A DNA stretch of 64,000 bases. Origin: Mactra quadrangularis (lineage: Eukaryota > Mollusca > Bivalvia > Venerida > Mactridae). The stretch spans positions 67,719,034 through 67,783,033 of the forward strand of contig CM046303.1 of NCBI GenBank assembly GCA_025267735.1, written 5' to 3'. The notes under the pieces are model-generated. The model had not been told where the DNA came from, did not search any database, and saw only the letters and a list, made by a program, of their open reading frames with translations. Shown here piece by piece: positions 9,427-19,462 of this stretch; position 1 is the first letter of the stretch, and each line of letters starts with the position of its first letter. Position numbers and translations under genes: made by a program.

Positions 9427-10206
9427 TTACCATTTAGAATCACTAATTGAAATGTCATCAGAATCTGATTTATTCATAAGAACTTGCCAATAACCACTCT
9501 TAAGATCTAGTGAACTAAAAAACTTTGCTTTTCCTAAAAGGGCTAATATATCATCTATCAAAGGTAAGGGGTAAGAATTTTTCTTAGTAATTTTATTCAA
9601 TTTTTTAAAGTCAACACAAAATCTTTTACTACCATCCTTCTTACTCACAATAACAACAGGAAAGCTCCATGGTGACCTCGATCTACTTATAATTTTTGCA
9701 TCAAGCATTTCATCTACAGCATCATCAATTATTTTTCGATTATGCATGGGTGTCTTATATGGCCTAAGCTTAATTGGATCATGTCCATTTGTGTCAATGT
9801 GCATTTTCACTGTATCAGTGTGACCTAAATCGGAGTCTTTATTTGCAAATAAATCTTGATTTTTAATTATAATAGACTCAATTTCTTTTTTATATTGACC
9901 CGGTACTATTAAATCAGCCAAGTGTAATTTTGATTCCTGTTTCGTATCAGTTATTACAGAATTGATAGTTTTCATAGGTTCATTAATCAATGTTATTTTT
10001 CCAACTACAGCATGTCTTTTAATTCTAATTGTCTTATTTGTATTATTTGAAATTATACAGGGTATACTATTATCTTTTTGTAATTTACCAACTGAATTTA
10101 TTATTGTTAATCCAGGTTCATTATACATAAAACTTTTTTCAATAAACGAAATTTCATAATCTTGATCAGTTTTATAGTCTGGATCAAATTTTATTTTACA
10201 TAACAT
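9427..10206 (-). pseudogene. pol: Ty3/gypsy reverse transcriptase, N-terminal part only
   Basis: 260 codons. About residues 110-240 match the fingers and first palm of gypsy RT: a P-I-K-L-R-P-Y block, S-P-W-S-F-P-V-V-I-V-S-K-K-D-G, R-F-C-V-D-F-K-K-L-N, Y-P-L-P-L-I-D-D and F-S-S-L-D-L-K-S-G-Y-W-Q. The YxDD box, thumb, RNase H and integrase are absent: after Y-W-Q-V the sequence runs within 25 codons into a stop and then env in the same frame, so a large internal deletion is present. The N-terminal 80 residues link to protease; a -1 break in a short A run (10194-10197) separates the two frames. Confidence 0.85.
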
Positions 10207-10859
10207 AAACTAGCTGTTTGTGGTTTTAATACCAAATCATGTTTAGTTATCACTATTGAAGATATGTGAATGTCCTCTTCTAAATTGACATAAGTTTTCT
10301 CACCTATTCTCAAACAACCTAAATCAAAATAAATCCTTACACCATTGTTTTTTAACCAATCCGTTCCTAATATTAAATTTCTATTTAAGTTCTTTACAAT
10401 GTAGAACAACTGGGTCGTTTCGGTACCTTCGATTTTGAACGACACGTTTATACATCCATCTACTTTTAATGGATTTCCACCAGCAGTTTGAAGACAAACC
10501 TTCCCATGCTGTAACCTAGGTTTATTTTTCAAAGTATCATACACCCTCCGATGCATTAAAGATTCTTCTGCACCTGTATCTACCAGTGTTCTATATTTGT
10601 TTTTACCAATTTTAATAAGACAAGAATTTGGATTACCAGAAATATTTATTTTATTTTTATTAATTTTAGTTTTATAATCATGTTTATAATTATTATATTG
10701 ATCACGTTTGTTTTTATAACAATTAAGTTGAAATTTATTTTCAGTATGTTTGAATTTTGAATTATTCATATTAATTTTACTCATTTGTAATCTACTAGTA
10801 TGAAAATTTGATTTAATTTTGTTCTTTCCGTCGGTTCCGTTACGAAAAGAACCTTTTAG
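10191..10859 (-). CDS. pro: Retropepsin-type protease (pro), -1 frame to gag
   Basis: Open from the frameshift site. An Asn/Lys-rich linker of about 70 residues leads to an aspartic protease domain with L-V-D-T-G-A-E-E-S (catalytic D-T-G), and about 85 residues later the second hallmark R-N-L-I-L-G-T-D-W-L. It would cleave the Gag-Pol polyprotein in the particle. It ends at a TAA where pol changes frame, probably a one-base loss rather than a natural end, since RT normally follows in the same frame. Confidence 0.8.
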   Translation of the reverse strand, partial: LKGSFRNGTDGKNKIKSNFHTSRLQMSKINMNNSKFKHTENKFQLNCYKNKRDQYNNYKHDYKTKINKNKINISGNPNSCLIKIGKNKYRTLVDTGAEESLMHRRVYDTLKNKPRLQHGKVCLQTAGGNPLKVDGCINVSFKIEGTETTQLFYIVKNLNRNLILGTDWLKNNGVRIYFDLGCLRIGEKTYVNLEEDIHISSIVITKHDLVLKPQTASLCYVK

Positions 10860-10865
10860 TTTAAA
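10821..10865 (-). promoter_or_regulatory. -1 ribosomal frameshift signal, gag to pro (TTTAAAC)
   Basis: The last gag codons are AAT TTA AAC TAA, giving T-TTA-AAC (10865-10859), the most efficient class of natural slippery heptamer, directly abutting the gag stop. Six bases later an 11-bp stem forms: GTTCTTTTCGT (10852-10842) with ACGGAAAGAAC (10831-10821), one G-U pair, 10-base loop. Protease lies in the -1 frame, which stays open. Confidence 0.85.
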
Positions 10866-11724
10866 TTCACAGGCCTACCATGACCAAAACCTGGTTTGAT
10901 TTCTGGTTTTGATCTGCAATATTTACTAATGTGGCCATTCTTGCCACAGTTCCAGCATTGGACCGCTTTTATTTCCGACACACTTTTGCACTTGTTTGAC
11001 GTGTGTCCTAACATCTTACATTTATAACATCTTAATTTTCTCGAATGGTCAACTTCCATTGGCTCATTGGAAGTCAACGACCCTTGAAATGCCTGCATTC
11101 TTTCATTGTGGGTAAAGCCAGTTACGCGTTGCCTTAAATTGAATTCATCAGTAGCAATGTTAATTGCTGTCTGCAAAGTGTCTGGGTTTTTTCTTAAAAT
11201 CGTAAATTTCAATGATTCGTTTCGCAGTCCGTCTACGAAAATATCTATCAACTGTCTCTCTATAACGGGACCTAAAGCCCCTTCAAAGGTTATCTCAGCC
11301 AATGACATCAACCTTTCAGCATAAAGCTGAATATTTTCGTTGGCAAATTGTCTTAACTTTCTTAGCTGTGCATTTGCACAACTCGCGTTAGAGACGTCCG
11401 AAAATTTTAAGGCTAGTTGTCTTTTTAATTCGATCCAAGTGCACCCTCTATTTGCTTGGGTGTAGCGTTGGATGAACCCAGCTACAGCACCTGTTGAGGT
11501 CTGTAAGGCGATTTTCTTTGTTCTGTCGTCATTTAAGCTACAATGGTCTGCGTACCTATCTATTGAAGCAATCCATTCGCGGTACTTTTGTTTGTACCAT
11601 CGAATGTTACAATAACCTGTGCGGCGCCCTGTGCATTCAATGCAGAAGAAACGCCTCTCAATTCTCTTGTCATAACAGTGATCAATTCATGAAATTGGTC
11701 TAGACCTACGCCACCTTCAGCCAT
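10856..11724 (-). pseudogene. gag: Gag with two CCHC zinc knuckles, one frameshift
   Basis: Starts at ATG 11724 after the leader, with M-A-E-G-G-V-G. At a four-base A run (plus 11586-11589) the frame is lost by one base and continues open to the TAA at 10856. The middle region (tryptophan, Q-R-Y, L-R-K-L-R-Q and A-E-R-L residues) fits a gypsy capsid. Near the end are two knuckles: C-Y-K-C-x4-H-x4-C and C-W-N-C-x4-H-x4-C. About 288 codons in total. The frameshift may be real decay or a homopolymer sequencing error. Confidence 0.8.
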
Positions 11725-12122
11725 TTTTAGAAATTCTATTTAATTTTAAATAATTATGACTAAAGACAAAACAATTCAACAATGAAACAATCTACTTTCC
11801 ATCATCACTATTTTACAACTAACGGAAAAAAATATAATTCCAAAATAATTCCATTTACAATTAGTATTTTTTATTTTTTTTTTTTTAATTATTAATTCCA
11901 TTATCATTTTCATATGTTTACTACAATATCAATCTAATCATAATTAATCAACTTTAAATACAAAAAAGTTACAATTCATGAAGCAATATTTTCAAATAAA
12001 TCGTTGGCATTCCGTTGGCTAAACAATTACAAATCAAGAAACACTAAAGACAAACCACTCACCTCCATTTTTGTGTCTACGGTGCTTGGTTGAATCCTGC
12101 GAGCGGCAACAGTTAAACCACA
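11725..12122 (-). promoter_or_regulatory. Leader and primer-binding site of the env-bearing element
   Basis: Untranslated leader of about 400 bp, AT-rich with a T run at 11867-11886. Two bases inside the 5' LTR the minus strand reads TGGTTTAACTGTTGCCGC (12120-12103), starting TGG as a tRNA-complementary primer site should. I cannot identify the tRNA. Confidence 0.6.
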
Positions 12123-12851
12123 TGTAACATAACCCCTGTTAGCATGTGTTTATTTAAAAATTGTAACACAAGACGTTATAATTAAATTATTATAACAACT
12201 CAGTATTCATGATCGTATAGTGGTATTTAATTTCGTCAAGTTAAAACTTTCCAAAGTTTTACAATTTAAATTAAATCAAATCATTATTTAATTTAACAAC
12301 TATCAAGCGTACTTAAGTGCTTCTTCAAGCACAACAACCCAACAACATCCAACACACGAATGGTGTTCTTTGGTTTTATAGACAATGTTGAATTGATGCA
12401 ACAAGTAGGCGTTTCCTAAATAGACTAATGAGATTAATTTTAACATCTCATTCTAACCAATCAGTATAACTTTGACAAAACATGCTTTTGGAGAGTTCGA
12501 ACGAAACACCTGTCAAAGTGGTATTTTACCATGCCAATATTTAGTATATCTGTTAACACCAAATGTCAATATTTAAAAATATCGCTGCCACGTTTGCCAA
12601 CACTTGTCAAAGCAACAACGACATTTAAATTATTATTTAACAAACATCTCACCAACATCTGTGAGATCAAGAGGTTATTGATTTGTTTCAGTGCCAAATG
12701 TAAATAATCATGTATGTACGTTTTAATTCAGTCAATTTTGAAACTTATACTTGTCTCAACATTCCAACATGTCCATGTTTAATGAATTTGAATATAATCA
12801 TTTAAATCGAAAGTATAAATCAAAGTACATGTATGAGGCCACTATGTTACA
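12123..12851 (-). repeat. 5' LTR of the env-bearing element (copy B, 729 bp)
   Basis: Same TGTAACATA..TATGTTACA ends as copy A. It is followed by the right GTAT duplication (12852-12855) and then LINE sequence. About eight differences from copy A. Confidence 0.95.
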
Positions 12852-12855
12852 GTAT

Positions 12856-14603
12856 TTAATCTATTCAATGCAGCCTTTTCAATTACCTTAGACAAGAAGG
12901 ATAGATTGCTAACCGGTCTATAGTTAGCACAATCAAGATCTAGACCAACCTTCTTAAGGAGAGGCTTAACAATTGCCTCTTTTCACTTGGAAGGGAATAT
13001 CCCATGTTTCAATGAGATATTTATTAAATGAGTAATTAGAGGTAATAATTCTTTTAGATAACATATGAGCAATTTTGTTGGCAAAACGTCCAACTCCGAT
13101 GATTTTGGTATTTAAGTCATATATAAGATCTCTGACCTCTTATATTGTAAAATCCTTAAAATGGTCAAGACTAGGTACATCCTTTTGTTGGGGTGAGTAA
13201 GTTGGAAACTGAAGCAAGGATTCTCTAATTTTTGAAATTTATTCAAGAAATAATCAGCAAAATTTTCTGCTATGGAGTGATCAGAATCGCTTTTAGGCAT
13301 TGGATTCTCAGATCTTACTCCTGTCATTTCAGCAACAAATTTATATAATTGTTTTGTATCACCTTTAGCATCAAGAACTCTTTGACTTAGTGATTTGACT
13401 TTTTCTTCATTTAATTTACAATGATAACGGTTGCGCATAACCTTGAAAGCTTCTAATTGTTCAGGCTTTCCATATTTTCTCCATAATCTTTCTTGTTTTC
13501 TCATTGAACTTTTAAGTAAGACTAGATTATCTGTAAACCATGGTTTTGGAGCGCTATGAATTTTTGTTTTCTCTACTATTGGAGCATGTTTGTCAAGAGT
13601 GGTCTGAAGTTTTGAATCCAATATATTTACGTAAGAATCAACATCTTCACCATCAATAGTAATGTCTTTTAAATCAGAAGCAAAATTTTCATGATTGATT
13701 CTTTTAAGATTGCGGAATTTTACTGATTTGCTCACAATATTTTCTTTTTCTACATTTATTTGTACCTTAACTACACAATGATCTGATAAAAAGGGACCTT
13801 GTTCACATTTTTTTTACCCGTATACCATTTACTGCTTTAGTAAGTACAAGATCTAACATATTACCACCGATATGTGTTTTAAAATTACCATGCTGTTCTT
13901 AACCAAAGGAATGAAGACAATTTACAAATTCAGAAACAGCCGTGGATCTATTGTCAAGATGTAGATTAAAGTCTCCCATAATTAACAAGTTAGAGTAGTT
14001 AGGAAGTAAATCTTCAATAAATTGATTGAAGTCTTCTACAAACTGAGATACAGTGGTTAATCCTGGGGGTCTGTAAAGTCCAATACAATGAAGTGCAATA
14101 TTTTTGAAAATTTATTTTCATATACCATATTCAAAGCTTCTTGTACTCCCACCCTTAATTTTATTAATATTAATTGCAATGCGACTAGCTATAGCTATCC
14201 CCCCTCCAACTTTATTTTATCTGTTGGCTACTGTTAATCTGTACCCATTTTGATTTAAATCAGAGGTTTCGATTAAATGTTTTTTATCATCTGAATACCA
14301 AGTTTCTGTTAATACAGCAAAGTCTATTCTTTCTTCCCTCTGATATTGACCTATCAAACAATCTTTATTTACAGCAGATCTACAATTTAAAGTCAAGCAA
14401 TTAACATTTTCACTAATCTGACTTACAGTGTTACATATTTTAGGGTATATCAAGTTGTTTTTATTAATTACCTGAGGGGTTTTAACAGTACTTTTCACAA
14501 CACATCTATTTTTTCTTTGTGACCGGTAAGGAGCTAATTTGAGTGAATTAATAACACTTAGTGTAGCGGTATCAACTTTGTATAAACAAGGATTATTGAA
14601 CAC
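12856..14603 (-). pseudogene. LINE 5' half: endonuclease, linker and start of RT (unit 1)
   Basis: Element order: endonuclease start (14603-14217; L-N-C-R-S and L-T-E-T-W-Y blocks), endonuclease core (about 14180-13800; L-Y-R-P-P, I-M-G-D-F-N and L-D-L-V-L-T blocks, with a stop near 13903), linker (13735-13112; P-K-P-W-F-T-D-N and many basic residues), then the RT start (about 13110-12856; A-N-Y-R-P-V-S and V-I-E-K blocks). An 8-T run near 13806-13814 breaks the frame here, where unit 2 has 7 T. Such an apurinic-type endonuclease plus RT is the ORF2 of CR1/L2/Jockey LINEs. No clear ORF1 is seen. Confidence 0.85.
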
Positions 14604-14883
14604 ATTTAAACTTTAATCCAATAATTGGTCACGGTCATATTTCAATGAACAACATGTATTTTTTAAAAGTGTGATTTTTATGATAAAAATTATCAAAATG
14701 TTGAGTATTGTTTTTAAGTATAACTAAACCCATGATTGAAAAAATAAAAAACAAAGAAAGGTCAAAATGGAGGAAATTGTAAACATGTTGCTGAAAGTAT
14801 TATCTTAATATTGAATACACATAAGAAAATATGATATAAGGAAAAGATTCACATCACATAAATAGTACATGGTTATTAGTTCT

Positions 14884-15126
14884 TTAGTTTTTTTCAATAA
14901 ATGTAACCTCATCCCCTTTGAATGATATTTTCAGTGACATTGGGCCAGACATTGATATAACAGACTCAATGTCTGGCGATAAATTTTCGTCAGTGGCTAT
15001 TGCCATCTGTAATAGCTCTTGTGGAACTGTAACATCCTCTTCTCCACAAAACAGTTCTACAGACCCTTGATCGATATTTATGCCTTCCACAAGGACATCC
15101 ATAGTGTGAGCAGGAGCTTCACATTT
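14884..15126 (-). CDS. 80-codon exon-like ORF (copy 1), unknown product
   Basis: Begins immediately after a splice-acceptor-like TATATTTGCAG and ends at a TAA, 80 codons. The protein is acidic, with S-V-E-L-F-C-G-E-E-D-V and a C-terminal F-K-G-D-E-V-T-F-I-E-K-N. No family recognised. One amino-acid difference from copy 2 at 18357-18599 (Asn versus Ser), so the reading frame has been preserved. It lies upstream of the LINE in the same direction; it could be the last exon of a host gene into whose 3' region the LINE inserted. Confidence 0.4.
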   Translation of the reverse strand, partial: KCEAPAHTMDVLVEGINIDQGSVELFCGEEDVTVPQELLQMAIATDENLSPDIESVISMSGPMSLKISFKGDEVTFIEKN

Positions 15127-15597
15127 CTGCAAATATAATAATGTTTACACTGAAATAAAATATTACATAAAAAACAAGTTGCTATATCTTTATTTTGTTG
15201 GGTGCAAGTCCGTAGCAATGATTGTTCAGGTCATTTAATTACTGCCAGTGCAGCTAATCTAGCATTATAGGTAAATTTTAATGGAAGAGTATGTCCACTC
15301 TTGGTGGAATTCAAACATTTATCATTTTCAAGTCACTATATTCCAAATCCAGGCTAACTGATTATGTTAAGACTTATTGATATCCCTATTGCTTACTACA
15401 ATATCAATCTAATCATAATTAATCAACTTTAAATACAAAAAAGTTACAATTCATGAAGCAATATTTTCAAATAAATCGTTGGCATTCCGTTGGCTAAACA
15501 ATTACAAATCAAGAAACACTAAAGACAAACCACTCACCTCCATTGTTGTGTCTACGGTGCTTGGTTGAATCCTGCGAGCGGCAACAGTTAAACCACA

Positions 15598-16327
15598 TGT
15601 AACATAAACCCTGTTAGCATGTGTTTATTTAAAAATTGTAACACAAGACGTTATAATTAAATTATGATAACAACTCAGTATTCATGATCGTATAGTGGTA
15701 TTTAATTTCGTCAAGTTAAAACTTTCCAAAGTTTTACAATTTAAATTAAATCAAAATCATTATTTAATTTAACAACTATCAAGCGTACTTAAGTGCTTCT
15801 TCAAGCACAACAACCCAACAACACCCAACACACGAATGGTGTTCTTTGGTTTTATAGACAATGTTGAATTGATGCAACAAGTAGGCGTTTCCTAAATAGA
15901 CTAATGAGATTAATTTTAACATCTCATTCTAACCAATCAGTATAACTTTGACAAAACATGCTTTTGGAGAGTTTGAACGAAACACCTGTCAAAGTGGTAT
16001 TTTACCATGCCAATATTTAGTATATCTGTTAACACCAAATGTCAATATTTAAAAATATCGCTGCCACGTTTGCCAACACTTGTCAAAGCAACAACGACAT
16101 TTAAATTATTATTTAACAAACATCTCACCAACATCTGTGAGATCAAGAGATTATTGATTTGTTTCAGTGCCAAATGTTAATAATCATGTATGTACGTTTT
16201 AATTCAGTCAATTTTGAAACTTATACTTGTCTCAACATTCCAACATGTCCATGTTTAATGAATTTGAATATCATCATTTAAATCGAAAGTATAAATCAAA
16301 GTACATGTATGAGGCCACTATGTTACA
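15598..16327 (-). repeat. LTR copy C (730 bp), part of unit 2
   Basis: Shares with LTR B several bases that differ from A, for example GATCGTATAG and CGAAAGTATAA, so it derives from B by duplication, not by a new insertion. About eight differences from B. Confidence 0.93.
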
Positions 16328-18075
16328 GTATTTAATCTATTCAATGCAGCCTTTTCAATTACCTTAGACAAGAAGGATAGATTGCTAACCGGTCTATAGT
16401 TAGCACAATCAAGATCTAGACCAACCTTCTTAAGGAGAGGCTTAACAATTGCCTCTTTTCACTTGGAAGGGAATACCCCATGTTTCAATGAGATATTTAT
16501 TAAATGAGTAATTAGAGGTAATAATTCTTTTAGATAACATATGAGCAATTTTGTTGGCAAAACGTCCAACTCCGATGATTTTGGTATTTAAGTCACATAT
16601 AAGATCTCTGACCTCTTATATTGTAAAATCCTTAAAATGGTCAAGACTAGGTACATCCTTTTGTTGGGGTGAGTAAGTTGGAAACTGAAGCAAGGATTCT
16701 CTAATTTTTGAAATTTATTCAAGAAATAATCAGCAAAATTTTCTGCTATGGAGTGATCAGAATCGCTTTTAGGCATTGGATTCTCAGATCTTACTCCTGT
16801 CATTTCAGCAACAAATTTATATAATTGTTTTGTATCACCTTTAGCATCAAGAACTCTTTGACTTAGTGATTTGACTTTTTCTTCATTTAATTTACAATGA
16901 TAACGGTTGGGCATAACCTTGAAAGCTTCTAATTGTTCAGGCTTTCCATATTTTCTCCATAATCTTTCTTGTTTTCTCATTGAACTTTTAAGTAAGACTA
17001 GATTATCTGTAAACCATGGTTTTGGAGCGCTATGAATTTTTGTTTTCTCTACTATTGGAGCATGTTTGTCAAGAGTGGTCTGAAGTTTTGAATCCAATAT
17101 ATTTACGTAAGAATCAACATCTCCATCAATAGTAATGTCTTTTAAATCAGAAGCAAAATTTTCATGATTGATTCTTTTAAGATTGCGGAATTTTACTGAT
17201 TTGCTCACAATATTTTCTTTTTCTACATTTATTTGTACCTTAACTACACAATGATCTGATAAAAAGGGACCTTGTTCACATTTTTTTACCCGTATACCAT
17301 TTACTGCTTTAGTAAGTACAAGATCTAACATATTACCACCGATATGTGTTTTAAAATTACCATGCTGTTCTTAACCAAAGGAATGAAGACAATTTACAAA
17401 TTCAGAAACAGCCGTGGATCTATTGTCAAGATGTAGATTAAAGTCTCCCATAATTAACAAGTTAGAGTAGTTAGGAAGTAAATCTTCAATAAATTGATTG
17501 AAGTCTTCTACAAACTGAGATACAGTGGTTAATCCTGGGGGTCTGTAAAGTCCAATACAATGAAGTGCAATATTTTTGAAAATTAATTTTCATATACCAT
17601 ATTCAAAGCTTCTTGTACTCCCACCCTTAATTTTATTAATATTAATTGCAATGCGACTAGCTATAGCTATCCCCCCTCCAACTTTATTTTATCTGTTGGC
17701 TACTGTTAATCTGTACCCATTTTGATTTAAATCAGAGGTTTCGATTAAATGTTTTTTATCATCTGAATACCAAGTTTCTGTTAATACAGCAAAGTCTATT
17801 CTTTCTTCCCTCAGATATTGACCTATCAAACAATCTTTATTTACAGCAGATCTACAATTTAAAGTCAAGCAATTAACATTTTCACTAATCTGACTTACAT
17901 TGTTACATATTTTAGGGTATATCAAGTTGTTTTTATTAATTACCTGAGGGGTTTTAACAGTACTTTTCACAACACATCTATTTTTTCTTTGTGACCGGTA
18001 AGGAGCTAATTTGAGTGAATTAATAACACTTAGTGTAGCGGTATCAACTTTGTATAAACAAGGATTATTGAACAC
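16328..18075 (-). pseudogene. LINE 5' half (unit 2)
   Basis: Same domains as unit 1. Here the endonuclease end (L-D-L-V-L-T .. S-D-H-C-V-V, with the catalytic S-D-H) and the linker are in one ORF (17331-16588) because the T run is one base shorter. It shares with unit 1 the endonuclease stop and the RT-start frameshift, so the LINE was dead before it was duplicated. The RT is cut at the LTR border and no 3' half follows. Confidence 0.85.
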
Positions 18076-18356
18076 ATTTAAACTTTAATCCAATAATTGG
18101 TCACGGTCATATTTCAATGAACAACATGTATTTTTTAAAAGGTGTGATTTTTATGATAAAAATTATCAAAATGTTGAGTATTGTTTTTAAGTATAACTAA
18201 ACCCATGATTGAAAAAATAAAAAACAAAGAAAGGTCAAAATGGAGGAAATTGTAAACATGTTGCTGAAAGTATTATCTTAATATTGAATACACATAAGAA
18301 AATATGATATAAGGAAAAGATTCACATCACATAAATAGTACATGGTTATTAGTTCT

Positions 18357-18599
18357 TTAGTTTTTTTCAATAAATGTAACCTCATCCCCTTTGAATGATA
18401 TTTTCAGTGACATTGGGCCAGACATTGATATAACAGACTCAATGTCTGGCGATAAATTTTCGTCAGTGGCTATTGCCATCTGTAATAGCTCTTGTGGAAC
18501 TGTAACATCCTCTTCTCCACAAAACAGTTCTACAGACCCTTGATCGATACTTATGCCTTCCACAAGGACATCCATAGTGTGAGCAGGAGCTTCACATTT
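18357..18599 (-). CDS. 80-codon exon-like ORF (copy 2), possible exon 2 of a small gene
   Basis: Same as the ORF at 14884-15126: acceptor-like TTTGCAG, 80 open codons, TAA. Its first codon is in phase 0, matching the phase-0 donor of the candidate exon at 19256-19462 about 660 bp upstream. If spliced, a protein of about 149 residues would result. Product unknown. Confidence 0.4.
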   Translation of the reverse strand, partial: KCEAPAHTMDVLVEGISIDQGSVELFCGEEDVTVPQELLQMAIATDENLSPDIESVISMSGPMSLKISFKGDEVTFIEKN

Positions 18600-18983
18600 C
18601 TGCAAATATAATAATGTTTACACTGAAATAAAATATGACATAAAAAACAAGTTGCTATATCTTTATTTTGTTTGGTGTAAGTCCGTAGCAATGATTGTTC
18701 AGGTCATTTAATTACTGCCAGTGCAGCTAATCTAGCATTATAGTTAAATTTTAATGGTAGAGTATAGCCACTCTGGGTGGAATTCAAACATTTATCATTT
18801 TCAAGTCACTATATTCCAAATCCAGGCTAACTGATTATGTTAAGACTTATTGATATCCCTAAATAAAGGTATGTTGTGTTTTGTTATGAAAAAATATCAA
18901 ACTTTTTACTCTTTACTACTTCAACCTTTATTTTTTTAAATCAATATTTTTATTGTCTAGTAATATAATATTTTTTTTTCTTA

Positions 18984-19117
18984 TGGTCCGTTTTGTCCCG
19001 ACAATGGTCCGTTTTGTCCCGACTGTGGTCCGTTTTGTCCCACAAATATGGTCCGTTTCGTCCCTACTTTGGTCCGTTTTGGCATGGTCCGTTTTGTCTC
19101 ATGGTCCGTTTTGTCCC
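18984..19117. repeat. Seven-copy GGTCCGTTTTGTCCC cluster
   Basis: The 16-mer TGGTCCGTTTTGTCCC, or a one- to three-base variant, starts at 18984, 19005, 19026, 19049, 19070, 19085 and 19102. The core is conserved while the 1-7-base spacers differ. It lies in the presumed intron between the two candidate exons. The CpG core stands out in AT-rich surroundings; it is either a short minisatellite or a cluster of protein-binding sites. Confidence 0.8.
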
Positions 19118-19255
19118 GGTACCAAATTTTCACTTTTGCACTCTAAAGCGAGCTTTAATTAAGTCAATCAAATACATAATGCTGACAAAATTACAAACGG
19201 CTCATATACAAAGGCAGTAAAGAATGTTTAAACAAATTCAAACTTAGTTACTTAC

Positions 19256-19462
19256 TGTCCAATTAGGAACTTGGCTGTTGCGACGTCGGTATGCAAGCCA
19301 GCATCTTGTTTCAATTGCTTTTATCTTTCCACCTTTTTTCCTAAGTACACTCGGCTTTTTTTGTAAGACTTATTGTCTGTTTGTTGTCTTTTTCTTCTCC
19401 GACGATGTGAGAATGTTTTTTCCATTACTTTTTCTCTTAGTTGGAGGCTTAGAGTCGGCCAT
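19256..19462 (-). pseudogene. Candidate first exon with an in-frame TAA
   Basis: ATG at 19462 opens 69 codons ending at a strong donor, ACA|GTAAGT (donor GT at 19255-19254), with a single in-frame TAA at codon 31 (19372-19370). The peptide is very Lys/Arg-rich on both sides (start M-A-D-S-K-P-P-T-K-R-K; end R-R-R-N-S-Q-V-P-N-W), which looks coding throughout. The stop may be a real inactivating change, an assembly error, or the true end of a short peptide. Phase fits the exon at 18599. Confidence 0.35.

Larger units (their letters stand above)
5626..12851 (-). mobile_element. Env-bearing LTR retroelement (endogenous errantivirus-like), defective
   Basis: A complete LTR-to-LTR unit of 7226 bp on the minus strand. 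Order in element direction: 5' LTR (12123-12851), primer-binding site, gag, -1 frameshift signal, protease, partial RT, env (with a SINE inside), a small ORF, a hairpin array, polypurine tract, 3' LTR (5626-6355). The target duplication GTAT (5622-5625 and 12852-12855) brackets it, and the LINE reading frame continues on both sides, so the insertion point is certain. The LTRs differ at about eight positions in 730, so the insertion is fairly recent. It is not autonomous: most of RT, all RNase H and integrase are missing, gag and pol carry frameshifts, and env is interrupted. Confidence 0.93.
11918..15388. repeat. 3.47-kb tandem duplication, unit 1
   Basis: Contains part of the element leader, LTR B, the LINE 5' half and the 80-codon ORF. 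Unit 2 repeats it at 15393-18861 with scattered substitutions and 1-3-base indels (for example an extra three bases near 13645). Four bases (TTGC, 15389-15392) separate the units. Confidence 0.95.
15393..18861. repeat. 3.47-kb tandem duplication, unit 2
   Basis: Same content and order as unit 1. The left edge starts inside the retroelement leader, which could only arise by duplication or by joining a second haplotype. The right edge passes into unique sequence after TATCCCTA. Confidence 0.95.

Noticed and set aside
15598..16327. Independent solo-LTR insertion
   Set aside because: Its flanks, including the leader piece and LINE, are those of LTR B; it was copied by the tandem duplication.
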